Positions 43,518 through 51,070 of a DNA stretch of 64,000 nucleotides are shown in pieces. The notes beneath the pieces were generated by a model that was not told where the DNA came from, searched no databases, and saw only the letters and a program-made list of their open reading frames with translations. The DNA is from Streptomyces sp. NBC_01717. GTDB taxonomy: Bacteria; Actinomycetota; Actinomycetes; Streptomycetales; Streptomycetaceae. The first letter of the stretch is position 1, and every line of letters begins with the position of its first letter. The position numbers and the translations under genes were made by a program. The DNA is taken from contig NZ_CP109178.1 in the NCBI RefSeq assembly GCF_036248255.1, positions 7,032,001 to 7,096,000 of the forward strand, given 5' to 3'.

Positions 43518-44408
43518 TCAGCGGAAGGTGTTGCAGTCGGCCATGTCGCCGCTGCGGAAGCCGGTGGTGAACCACTGCTGGCGCTGCGCTGCCGAGCCGT
43601 GCGTCCAGGACTCGGGGGTGACGCGGCCCTGGAACCTCTCCTGGATCCGGTCGTCGCCCACCGCCGCGGCCGCGTCGAGCCCGTCCCGGATGTCCGTCGG
43701 CGTCAGCGACGTGATCAGCGGCCGACCGGTCAACTCGTCCGGCGTGGTCGTCGCGTGGTGCGCCCAGACCCCGGCGTAGCAGTCGGCCTGCAGCTCCACC
43801 TTCACCGCGTTGCTGTTCGAGCCCGTCCGGCCGTCCTGCGACCGGCTCAGCGTCCCCATCTGGTCCTGCACATGGTGGCCGTACTCGTGCGCGACGACGT
43901 ACGCCTCGGCGAACGGGCCGCCGCTCGATCCGAACTTCGTCCGCAGATCGTCGAAGAACCCCAGGTCCAGATAGACCTGCCGGTCGCCCGGACAGTAGAA
44001 CGGCCCGACCGCCGAGGTCGCGGCACCACAGGCGGTGCCGATCCGGTCGGTGAACAGAACCGTCTTCGCGTCCGCGTACCGCGCGCCCCGCCGGGCGAAC
44101 TCCCGGCGCCAGAAGTCCTGCACGCTGTTGACCACCGCGACGGTCCGGCAGTCGTCCCGGGTGTTCGCGTCCTGGCCGGTCCGGCAGCTCTGCTCGACCT
44201 GCGCCGCCGAGGACGCGGTCGCCGTGGTGCCCGAGTCGCCCGACGAAAGGCCCAGCTGGTCGGGGCCGACACCGAAGAACAGTCCCAGGAGCAGCGCGAT
44301 GACACCGATGAGGCCGCCGCCCACCGTCGCCTTGCCGCCCGGGATCCGGCTGCCTCGAACATCCCGGACCTCGGACGTGTCCAGATCGGCGTCGTCGTCG
44401 AACTGCAT
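43518..44408 (-). CDS. Neutral zinc metallopeptidase (YpfJ family)
   Basis: A 296-residue protein with one N-terminal membrane helix (VGGGLIGVIALLLGLFFGV), placing the peptidase outside the cytosol. The zinc motif is HEYGHH with His174, Glu175 and His178; a downstream ELQADCYAGVWAHH supplies a third ligand. The family is putative neutral zinc metallopeptidase; substrates are unknown. Five cysteines in the external part (for example CRTGQD, TACGAA, FYCPGD) could form disulfides. It is divergent from the ABC-F gene. Confidence 0.9.
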   Translation of the reverse strand: MQFDDDADLDTSEVRDVRGSRIPGGKATVGGGLIGVIALLLGLFFGVGPDQLGLSSGDSGTTATASSAAQVEQSCRTGQDANTRDDCRTVAVVNSVQDFWRREFARRGARYADAKTVLFTDRIGTACGAATSAVGPFYCPGDRQVYLDLGFFDDLRTKFGSSGGPFAEAYVVAHEYGHHVQDQMGTLSRSQDGRTGSNSNAVKVELQADCYAGVWAHHATTTPDELTGRPLITSLTPTDIRDGLDAAAAVGDDRIQERFQGRVTPESWTHGSAAQRQQWFTTGFRSGDMADCNTFR

Positions 44409-44580
44409 GGGACACCACTCTCCGCTCCGGCCGCGGCTGCCTCACCGCCGTGCGCCGAGTATCGGACAGTTCATCCGCACCTGCCCCTTTTTGGTAACAG
44501 GGTGCAGTGGGCCGGCCGCACTGGGCGAGCGACCGGCGAGCCCGGCGTGAGCACGCGGAAAAGCAGTTGCACACCGCCAG

Positions 44581-44586
44581 TAGACT
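44581..44586 (+). promoter_or_regulatory. Possible -10 element for a leaderless leader transcript
   Basis: TAGACT ends exactly 7 bases before the ATG at 44594, so transcription should begin at that ATG. I see no clear -35 at normal spacing. Confidence 0.4.
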
Positions 44587-44593
44587 GACCCCT

Positions 44594-44617
44594 ATGGCAA
44601 TTCTCCTTGTGCACTAG
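44594..44617 (+). CDS. Leader peptide MAILLVH before the ABC-F gene
   Basis: ATG GCA ATT CTC CTT GTG CAC TAG encodes the seven residues MAILLVH. It has no ribosome site, but TAGACT 7 bases upstream fits a leaderless start. GACGGCG (44617-44623) overlapping its stop can pair with CGCCGTC (44652-44658), 24 bases before the ABC-F GTG. ABC-F genes for antibiotic resistance are often controlled by ribosome stalling on such short ORFs. Function is inferred from layout. Confidence 0.45.
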   Translation: MAILLVH

Positions 44618-44681
44618 ACGGCGTCGAGATAACTCCGCCCGTCGTCCCGCCCGCCGTCCATACCGCCCTGGAGTTTTACCC

Positions 44682-46280
44682 GTGATCACCGCTTCCGGCA
44701 TCGAGCTGCGCGCCGGCGCCCGCATCCTCATCGAGTCCGCCTCCTTCCGTATCGCCAAGGGCGACCGCATCGGTCTCGTCGGCCGCAACGGGGCGGGCAA
44801 GACCACCCTCACCAAGTGCCTCGCCGGCGAAGGCGTGCCCGCCGGCGGCACCATCACCCGGTCCGGCGAGGTCGGCTACCTCCCGCAGGACCCGCGCACC
44901 GGCGACCTCGAAGTCCTCGCCCGCGACCGCATCCTCTCCGCCCGCGGTCTCGACGAGATCCTGCGCAAGATGCGTGAGAACGAGGAGCGGATGGCGAACG
45001 GCAAGGGCGCCACCCGCGAAAAGGCCATGAAGAAGTACGAGCGGCTGGAGACGGAGTTCCTCACCAAGGGCGGTTATGCCGCCGAGGCCGAGGCCGCCAC
45101 CATCGCCGCCGCGCTCAGCCTGCCCGACCGGGTGCTCGCACAGCCGCTCCACACGCTCTCCGGCGGTCAGCGCCGCCGTGTCGAGCTGGCACGCATTCTC
45201 TTCTCGGACGCCGACACCCTGCTCCTCGACGAGCCGACCAACCACCTCGACGCCGACTCGATCGTCTGGCTGCGCGACTACCTGAAGAGCTACCGCGGCG
45301 GCTTCATCGTGATCTCCCACGATGTCGACCTCGTCGAGACGGTCGTCAACAAGGTCTTCTACCTCGACGCCAACCGCTCGCAGATCGACGTCTACAACAT
45401 GGGCTGGAAGCTCTACCAGCAGCAGCGCGAGGCCGACGAGAAGCGCCGCAAGCGCGAGCGCCAGAACGCCGAGAAGAAGGCCGCGGCCCTCAACTCGCAG
45501 GCCGACAAGATGCGCGCCAAGGCCACCAAGACCGTCGCCGCGCAGAACATGGCCAAGCGCGCCGAGCGGCTGCTCTCCGGCCTGGAGGCCGTCCGGGTCT
45601 CCGACAAGGTCGCCAAGCTGCGCTTCCCCGAGCCCTCGCCGTGCGGCAAGACCCCCCTGATGGCGGAGGGGCTGTCCAAGTCCTACGGCTCGCTGGAAAT
45701 CTTCACCGACGTGGATCTCGCCATCGACAAGGGCTCCCGCGTCGTCATCCTCGGTCTCAACGGTGCGGGCAAGACCACCCTGCTCCGGCTCCTCGGCGGC
45801 GCCGAGAAGCCGGACACCGGCGAGGTCATCGAGGGCCACGGGCTCAAGCTCGGTTACTACGCACAGGAGCACGAGACCCTCGACCCGGAGCGCTCCGTCC
45901 TGGAGAACATGCGCTCCGCCGCCCCGGACCTCGACCTCGTCGAGGTCCGCAAGACGCTGGGTTCGTTCCTCTTCTCCGGCGACGACGTCGACAAGCCGGC
46001 CGGGGTGCTCTCCGGCGGTGAGAAGACCCGCCTCGCGCTGGCGACCCTGGTGGTGTCCTCCGCGAATGTGCTGCTCCTCGACGAGCCGACGAACAACCTC
46101 GACCCGGCCAGCCGCGAGGAGATCCTCGGCGCGCTGCGCACGTACAAGGGCGCGGTCGTTCTCGTCACGCACGACGAGGGTGCGGTCGAGGCACTCCAGC
46201 CCGAGCGGATCATCCTGCTGCCGGACGGCGTCGAGGACCTGTGGGGCGCGGACTACCGGGACCTGGTCGCGCTGGCCTGA
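44682..46280 (+). CDS. ABC-F family ATPase
   Basis: A 532-residue protein with two ABC ATPase domains and no membrane helices. First domain: Walker A GRNGAGKTTLTK, signature LSGGQRRRVELAR, Walker B TLLLDEPTNHLD. Second: GLNGAGKTTLLR, LSGGEKTRLALATL, VLLLDEPTNNLD. Between them is a Lys/Arg/Ala-rich linker (EKRRKRERQNAEKKAA) of the type that enters the ribosome E site and reaches toward the peptidyl-transferase centre. ABC-F proteins act in translation or in protection from ribosome-targeting antibiotics. The GTG at 44682 has GGAG 9 bases upstream. A leader ORF and a hairpin precede it. Confidence 0.93.
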   Translation: MITASGIELRAGARILIESASFRIAKGDRIGLVGRNGAGKTTLTKCLAGEGVPAGGTITRSGEVGYLPQDPRTGDLEVLARDRILSARGLDEILRKMRENEERMANGKGATREKAMKKYERLETEFLTKGGYAAEAEAATIAAALSLPDRVLAQPLHTLSGGQRRRVELARILFSDADTLLLDEPTNHLDADSIVWLRDYLKSYRGGFIVISHDVDLVETVVNKVFYLDANRSQIDVYNMGWKLYQQQREADEKRRKRERQNAEKKAAALNSQADKMRAKATKTVAAQNMAKRAERLLSGLEAVRVSDKVAKLRFPEPSPCGKTPLMAEGLSKSYGSLEIFTDVDLAIDKGSRVVILGLNGAGKTTLLRLLGGAEKPDTGEVIEGHGLKLGYYAQEHETLDPERSVLENMRSAAPDLDLVEVRKTLGSFLFSGDDVDKPAGVLSGGEKTRLALATLVVSSANVLLLDEPTNNLDPASREEILGALRTYKGAVVLVTHDEGAVEALQPERIILLPDGVEDLWGADYRDLVALA

Positions 46281-46352
46281 TCCACTTCGACTGGATCATT
46301 CGGCCCAGACGTGATCCATCATCTGTGTGAGGACCTCTCATACCTCGGCGCG

Positions 46353-46378
46353 GCGCCCGGCAGATACCTGCCGGGCGC
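46353..46378 (+). terminator. Terminator after the ABC-F gene
   Basis: GCGCCCGGCAG and CTGCCGGGCGC form a perfect 11-base-pair stem on an ATAC loop, 72 bases after the stop. The rest of the 320-base gap to gbn (46281-46600) holds no gene but contains four GATC sites. Confidence 0.8.
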
Positions 46379-46600
46379 ACCCATGTGGGGCCGAAGCCCC
46401 CCGTACGGCCCTGACCTGGCCGTTCATCTCGGACCCGCGGCCACTCGCCCCCATCGCCCTACGGAATGCCGGATTCCGTTTGTGATGGCGTATTCCCGGG
46501 GCGCCAAACCGGTTGTACGGACCTTGCCGAATGGGTGGCCAGGAAGCCCGCGAGGGGTGATCATGAGAGTCCAGAGCGCACTTCCCATGAGGAGGCACGG

Positions 46601-46822
46601 GTGGCCGAGACTCTGAAGAAGGGCAGCCGGGTAACCGGCGCCGCGCGCGACAAGCTCGCGGCAGACCTGAAGAAGAAGTACGACTCCGGTGCGAGCATCC
46701 GGGCGTTGGCCGAAGAGACCGGCCGCTCCTACGGATTCGTCCACCGGATGCTCAGCGAGTCCGGAGTCACGCTGCGAGGGCGTGGCGGAGCGACACGAGG
46801 CAAGAAGGCCGCCGCGGCCTGA
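46601..46822 (+). CDS. gbn: Gbn-like GATC-binding nucleoid-associated protein
   Basis: A 73-residue basic protein, almost wholly a helix-turn-helix: KLAADLKKKYDSGASIRALA, then EETGRSYGFVHRMLSESGV, with a basic tail GRGGATRGKKAAAA. Length and sequence match, from memory, SCO1839 of S. coelicolor, named Gbn for binding GATC-containing DNA and affecting development and antibiotic timing. The GTG at 46601 has a perfect GGAGG 5 bases upstream. Several GATC sites flank the gene, so autoregulation is possible. Confidence 0.88.
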   Translation: MAETLKKGSRVTGAARDKLAADLKKKYDSGASIRALAEETGRSYGFVHRMLSESGVTLRGRGGATRGKKAAAA

Positions 46823-46891
46823 CGGCCGTCGGCGGATCGGGACACGTCGCTGGACGGACGCGTTCCGAGGGCTCACCGGTTTCGGCGGTGG

Positions 46892-46923
46892 CCACCCGGT
46901 AGATCGCGTGATCGACCGGGTGG
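46892..46923 (+). terminator. Hairpin after gbn with GATC in its stem
   Basis: CCACCCGGT (46892-46900) pairs with ACCGGGTGG (46915-46923); within the loop two GATC tetramers can also pair. It lies 70 bases after the gbn stop and 57 before the next start, and probably ends the gbn transcript. Confidence 0.65.
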
Positions 46924-46980
46924 TTACTGTTCAGTCACTTAGCTCGATCTGCTGACTGCACCCGATCCCGGAGGCGCCCC

Positions 46981-47772
46981 ATGACCTCGCTCGACTCTGT
47001 GCTCGACCAGGACGGCGTACGACTCACCGTCGATGACGCGGTTGCCACGGTGTCCCTGACCAACCCGGCCAAGCGCAACGCTCAGTCCCCCGCTCTGTGG
47101 CGGGCGTTGTCGGCGGCCGGAAGGGCACTGCCAGGCAGCGTGCGGGTCGTCGTGCTGCGCGGCGAAGGGAAATCCTTCTCCGCCGGCCTCGACCGGCAGG
47201 CGTTCACCCCTGAGGGGTTCGACGGTGAGCCGTCGTTCCTGGACCTGGCGCGCGGTTCGGAGTCCGACCTCGACGCGACCATCGCCGAGTACCAGGAGGC
47301 GTTCACCTGGTGGCGCCGCAATGACATCGTGTCGATCGCGGCCGTGCAGGGACATGCCATCGGTGCCGGCTTCCAACTCGCCCTCGCCTGCGATCTGCGG
47401 ATCGTCGCCGAGGACGTGCAGTTCGCCATGCGCGAGACCAGCCTGGGCCTGGTCCCGGACCTCACCGGCACGCACCCTCTGGTGAACCTGGTGGGGTATG
47501 CCCGTGCGCTCGAAATCTGCGCCACCGGCCGCTTCGTGCACGCGGAGGAGGCCGAGCGCACCGGTCTCGCCAACCTTGTCGTCCCCGCCGACCAACTCGA
47601 CGAGGCGGCCCGGGACCTGTCCGCAGCACTGCTGGCGGCCCCGCGCGACGCCGTCATCGAGACCAAGGCGCTGCTGAGCGGTGCCGTCTCGCGCACGTAC
47701 GAGGACCAGCGCACCGCCGAACGCGCGGCGCAGGGCCGCCGGTTGCGTGACCTGGCGGGCGTCACCGACTGA
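46981..47772 (+). CDS. Enoyl-CoA hydratase/isomerase family protein
   Basis: A 263-residue crotonase-fold enzyme. Marks are VVVLRGEGKSFSAGLDRQAF (oxyanion loop), AVQGHAIGAGFQLALACDLRI and MRETSLGLVPDLTGTHPLVN, where the usual catalytic glutamate region reads SLGLVPD, so one of the two hydratase glutamates seems to be replaced. Hydration or isomerisation of an enoyl-CoA is possible, but the exact reaction is uncertain. Single gene between gbn and the Asp23 region. Confidence 0.88.
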   Translation: MTSLDSVLDQDGVRLTVDDAVATVSLTNPAKRNAQSPALWRALSAAGRALPGSVRVVVLRGEGKSFSAGLDRQAFTPEGFDGEPSFLDLARGSESDLDATIAEYQEAFTWWRRNDIVSIAAVQGHAIGAGFQLALACDLRIVAEDVQFAMRETSLGLVPDLTGTHPLVNLVGYARALEICATGRFVHAEEAERTGLANLVVPADQLDEAARDLSAALLAAPRDAVIETKALLSGAVSRTYEDQRTAERAAQGRRLRDLAGVTD

Positions 47773-47784
47773 GAGCACGGCACC

Positions 47785-47808
47785 GGCCGGGCGACGAGCC
47801 GCCCGGCC
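47785..47808. terminator. Terminator between convergent genes
   Basis: GGCCGGGCG (47785-47793) pairs with CGCCCGGCC (47800-47808) around a 6-base loop between the enoyl-CoA hydratase stop and the minus-strand gene that follows. Confidence 0.75.
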
Positions 47809-47825
47809 GCCCCTCTCAGTCCTGC

Positions 47826-48527
47826 TCAGTCCTGCTCCACCACGGCGGTGACCAGCACGGTGACCGGCGGGTGCCCGTGCACGGCTTCCGACACCGCGGT
47901 GCGCACCGCCAGCGCCACGTCGAGTGCCCGGTGATCCCCGGACGTCGCCAGTTCGACCCGCACATGGTCCGGGGCCGTATGCACCGCGCTCCCCAGCACC
48001 CGGGTCAGTGTCGCGACGCCGGGGACCCCGGCGGCCGCGGTCCCCGCCAGGCCCTCCGGCTCCGCTCCACGCACCGCGGACGACTCCGGTGCCGACCGTT
48101 CGGGGGCCGTGTCCAGCAACTCCGTCACCCGTAGGTCCACCTCGCCGACCACCAGGCCCAGCCGTTGAGCGGCGGCTGTCAGCAGCGCCGAGCGCAGTGC
48201 GGCAGCGGCGGTGGGCAGCGGCCGGTCGGCCGTTGCCGACATCGTCGCCTCGATCCGCAGCGGCCCGGGCGGCAGCGCACTGGGCGGGGACGGCAGCGCC
48301 GGCTCCGGTGCGGAGTCGGGATCCGCCACCGCGATCCGTACCTCACCGAGCACCGGGCCGGGCCCGGGCGTGTCCGCCGTCCTGCGCAGCACCGCGACGG
48401 CGGCCCGCTCGGAGATCCACGCGCCGTCCGCCGGACCGCCCAGAGGGAGCAATCGGCCCAGGCCGAGCCTCTGCCGTACCGCAGCTGTCCATCCGTCGGC
48501 CCTGTGCGGGCTGTCAGCCGTCGTCAT
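47826..48527 (-). CDS. Asp23-cluster partner protein of unknown function
   Basis: A 233-residue soluble protein. I recall relatives beside Asp23 genes being labelled nucleopolyhedrovirus P10 family, an uninformative name. The C-terminal half (LTRVLGSAVHTAPDHVRVEL and ALDVALAVRTAVSEAVHGHP) resembles the Asp23 beta-alpha pattern and an earlier copy (ALRSALLTAAAQRLGLVVGE) may be a second such unit, with a Pro/Glu-rich spacer. It is divergent from the Asp23 operon with 93 bases between starts. The ATG at 48527 is preferred. A 10-base tandem duplication (47816-47835) covers the stop. Confidence 0.65.
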   Translation of the reverse strand: MTTADSPHRADGWTAAVRQRLGLGRLLPLGGPADGAWISERAAVAVLRRTADTPGPGPVLGEVRIAVADPDSAPEPALPSPPSALPPGPLRIEATMSATADRPLPTAAAALRSALLTAAAQRLGLVVGEVDLRVTELLDTAPERSAPESSAVRGAEPEGLAGTAAAGVPGVATLTRVLGSAVHTAPDHVRVELATSGDHRALDVALAVRTAVSEAVHGHPPVTVLVTAVVEQD

Positions 48528-48620
48528 TGCCCCAGCCTGCCGCATCCGCGGCGCGAGATGGGGCAAGCGCACTTAATGTGGGCAGCGAAGTCCGACCCTG
48601 CCCTGAAGGGAAGTGTGGCG

Positions 48621-49109
48621 ATGACCGACACCCCACAGCGGAACCGGCCCGAGAACCCCGACCAGGCGACGGGGGACGACAGCAGAAGGAGCCCGCTGAC
48701 CAAGCGCGGTGGGGGAGATCCCGCCACCCGTGGCCGTACCACCATCGCCGACGGTGTGGTCGAGAAGATCGCCGGCATGGCGGCGCGCGACGTGATCGGT
48801 GTCCATGCGATGGGAAGCGGCCTCTCCCGTACCTTCGGCGCGGTGCGTGACCGGGTCCCGGGCGGCGGCAAGTCCGTGACCCGCGGCGTGAAGGCGGAGG
48901 TCGGCGAGTCGCAGACCGCCCTCGACCTGGAGATCGTCGTCGACTACGGCGTCTCGATCTCCGATGTCGCCCGTGATGTTCGGGAGAACGTCATTGCGGC
49001 GGTGGAACGTATGACCGGCCTCGAGGTCGTCGAGGTCAATATCGCGGTCAGCGATGTGAAGCTGCCCGACGAGGAGGACGACGACCAGTCCGAGCCACGT
49101 CTCCAGTAG
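48621..49109 (+). CDS. Asp23/Gls24 family envelope stress protein
   Basis: A 162-residue protein. After a polar N-terminus comes the Asp23 core: GRTTIADGVVEKIAGMAARDV, then HAMGSGLS, VKAEVGESQTALDLEIVVDYG and VIAAVERMTGLEVVEVNIAVSDV. The family forms membrane-associated layers through the anchor AmaP and responds to alkaline and cell-wall stress. It is first in a run of five genes; 32 bases separate it from the next. GGGAAG precedes the ATG. Confidence 0.93.
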   Translation: MTDTPQRNRPENPDQATGDDSRRSPLTKRGGGDPATRGRTTIADGVVEKIAGMAARDVIGVHAMGSGLSRTFGAVRDRVPGGGKSVTRGVKAEVGESQTALDLEIVVDYGVSISDVARDVRENVIAAVERMTGLEVVEVNIAVSDVKLPDEEDDDQSEPRLQ

Positions 49110-49141
49110 GCCTCCCACCCGAGGCAGTTGAGGAGCGCACG

Positions 49142-49333
49142 ATGAGCATGGCTGTGGTCGGCCTGGTGGCCGGCATGGCGCTCGGGTTCGCCGGGTACTT
49201 CGGCGGATTTGGGGCCTTTCTGCTGGTCGCGGCGTTGGGAGCGGTCGGCTTCATCGCCGGTCGTTTCCTCGACGGCGATCTGGAACCCGGCGACTTCTTC
49301 CGGAGTCGCGAGCGCGGCGACCGACGGCGGTGA
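49142..49333 (+). CDS. Small membrane protein (DUF2273-like)
   Basis: A 63-residue protein with two close hydrophobic stretches (MAVVGLVAGMALGFAGYF and GAFLLVAALGAVGFIAG) and a charged tail. Small DUF2273-type proteins occur in Asp23 operons of other Gram-positive bacteria. Its stop overlaps the next GTG as GTGA. Confidence 0.85.
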   Translation: MSMAVVGLVAGMALGFAGYFGGFGAFLLVAALGAVGFIAGRFLDGDLEPGDFFRSRERGDRRR

Positions 49334-49692
49334 CGGCGTTGTCGGGGGTACTCGGCCGGATCCCCGCCGCGGAACGCGGGGAGACCAGGATCGCCGACCG
49401 GGTGGTCGCGAAGATCGCCGCACAGGCGGCGAAGGAGACGATCGACGAGCCGCCGAAGGAGGGTGCGTCCCCGCGTGCCACCGTCACGGTGCACCGTGAC
49501 ACCGCACGGGTACGGGTCAGTCTGGAGCTCGGATACCCCACCGACATCGGCCGCCAGTGCGGTGCCGTGCGTCGGCGGGTCATCGAACGGGTAAGGGCGT
49601 TGGCGGGGATGGAAGTGCCCGAAGTGGCCGTACAGGTCGAGCGTCTGCACCCCGCGGGAGCGAGCGCCGCGGCACAGGGGAGGATCCGATGA
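49330..49692 (+). CDS. Second Asp23/Gls24 family protein
   Basis: A 120-residue Asp23-domain protein: GETRIADRVVAKIAAQAAKE, TVTVHRDTARVRVSLELGYP and VIERVRALAGMEVPEVAVQVERL. It is shorter than the first copy and shares the fold but not close sequence, so the two may form a mixed layer. GTG start overlapping the previous stop; its own stop overlaps the next ATG. Confidence 0.88.
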   Translation: MTALSGVLGRIPAAERGETRIADRVVAKIAAQAAKETIDEPPKEGASPRATVTVHRDTARVRVSLELGYPTDIGRQCGAVRRRVIERVRALAGMEVPEVAVQVERLHPAGASAAAQGRIR

Positions 49693-50372
49693 CCGAACCC
49701 CAGGACCCGGGGAACAGCACGGGGCGCCTGCCCACCGACGACCGTGCGGAACACGGCGGGGCAGTCGCCCTGGACCAGTCGGCCTCCGCCGCCTCGTACG
49801 ACCCGGCGCCGACGAAGGAAGGCGGCGGCAGTGCCGGCCGCTTCTGGTCCGCGCGCCGGATCCCCGCCGGTCTCGTCGCGCTGGTGGTCCTCGGCGGCGC
49901 CGGCCTGCTGCTGTACGACGTGGCGGCGGTACGGGCCGACCATCCGGCGATGCGGTGGCGCCGCTCGCTCGCCGACGAACTGGCGCAACGCCCGCTGAAC
50001 GACGTGTGGGTGCTGGCCGGAGCGGGGGTCGCCATGGCGATCGGCCTGTGGCTGATCGTCCTCGCCGCCACGCCCGGCCTGCGCGACCTGCTGCCGATGC
50101 GCCGCGACCGTCCCGGTGTACGGGCCGGGCTCGACCGGACCGCCGCCGCCCTGGTCCTGCGCGACCGGGCGGTGGAGGTGTCCGGCGTGCAGTCGGTGCG
50201 GGTCCGGATGGGGCGTGCCAAGGTCGCGGTGCGCGCCGTGTCGCACTTCCGTGAACTCGACGACGTACGGGCCGACTTGGACACGGTACTGACCACGGGC
50301 ATCGACGGACTGGGCCTGGCGAAGCCGCCGAGCCTGTCGGTGCATGTCCGCCGTCCGGCAAAGAAGGGGTGA
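49689..50372 (+). CDS. DUF6286-like membrane protein of the Asp23 operon
   Basis: A 227-residue protein with two membrane helices (IPAGLVALVVLGGAGLLLYD and VLAGAGVAMAIGLWLIVLAA) after a polar N-terminus. A C-terminal soluble part (LRDRAVEVSGVQSVRVRMGR and FRELDDVRADLDTVLTTGID) resembles the Asp23 pattern of two strands and a helix. It is probably an anchor and partner of the Asp23 proteins. ATGA and GTGA overlaps on both sides. Confidence 0.75.
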   Translation: MTEPQDPGNSTGRLPTDDRAEHGGAVALDQSASAASYDPAPTKEGGGSAGRFWSARRIPAGLVALVVLGGAGLLLYDVAAVRADHPAMRWRRSLADELAQRPLNDVWVLAGAGVAMAIGLWLIVLAATPGLRDLLPMRRDRPGVRAGLDRTAAALVLRDRAVEVSGVQSVRVRMGRAKVAVRAVSHFRELDDVRADLDTVLTTGIDGLGLAKPPSLSVHVRRPAKKG

Positions 50373-50956
50373 CCGCGGTGCTCAGTACCGTCAACCGGGT
50401 ACTGCTCGGGCTCGCCGGCCTGGTGCTGATCTGCGGCGGCGGCGCGGTACTCGCCGCCGGGCTCGGTCTCTCCGTACCGTCCTGGTGGCCGTGGAGCGGC
50501 AGGACCGATGTGCTGCTCTCCCAGGCCGACCGGGACCGCTGGCGCGCCGACAGCTGGTGGTGGCCGACCGTGATCGTGGTCCTCGCCGTGCTGGTCGTCC
50601 TCGCGCTGTGGTGGTTCCTCGCCCAGCTCCGCCGCGCCCGCCTCGCCGAGGTGCTGGTCGAGAGCGGCGACGGCGAGGGGGCGCTGCTGCGCGGCCGGGC
50701 CCTGGAGGGCGTGCTCGCCGGGGAGGCGGGGACGCTGGACGGGGTGGCCCGTGCTCAGGTGATGCTGGTCGGCCGGCGCACTTCGCCGCAGGCCCGGATC
50801 AGCCTGCTCATGGAACCGCACGCGGCACCGGGCGAGGCGCTCGGCCGCCTCACGGACGAGGCGCTGGCCCATGCGCGGGACTCTGCGGGACTGGCGCAGC
50901 TACCGGCCGAGGTGCGGCTGCGGGCCGTCAAGCACCGTGCGGAACGCGTGAGTTGA
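50369..50956 (+). CDS. amaP: AmaP-like alkaline shock membrane anchor
   Basis: A 195-residue protein with two membrane helices (VLLGLAGLVLICGGGAVLAA and VIVVLAVLVVLALWWFLAQL) separated by a short Trp-rich loop, then a cytosolic domain rich in Glu, Arg and Ala. This is the layout of AmaP, which tethers Asp23 to the membrane. The cytosolic domain would bind the Asp23 proteins encoded just upstream. Last gene of the coupled run. Confidence 0.85.
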   Translation: MTAVLSTVNRVLLGLAGLVLICGGGAVLAAGLGLSVPSWWPWSGRTDVLLSQADRDRWRADSWWWPTVIVVLAVLVVLALWWFLAQLRRARLAEVLVESGDGEGALLRGRALEGVLAGEAGTLDGVARAQVMLVGRRTSPQARISLLMEPHAAPGEALGRLTDEALAHARDSAGLAQLPAEVRLRAVKHRAERVS

Positions 50957-51070
50957 CGGCGGGGACGTCCGGCGGAGGAGCGATCCTGCCCGCCGAGGGG
51001 TCTCCCGTGCCCCTGAGACCATGGGGGAGGTCGAGGACAGGCTCGGCCACCGGACGGCCCCGGCGCTCGC

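Noticed and set aside
50999..51020. GGTCTC/GAGACC hairpin after the AmaP gene as a terminator
   Set aside because: Six base pairs with a 10-base loop is too weak to support.
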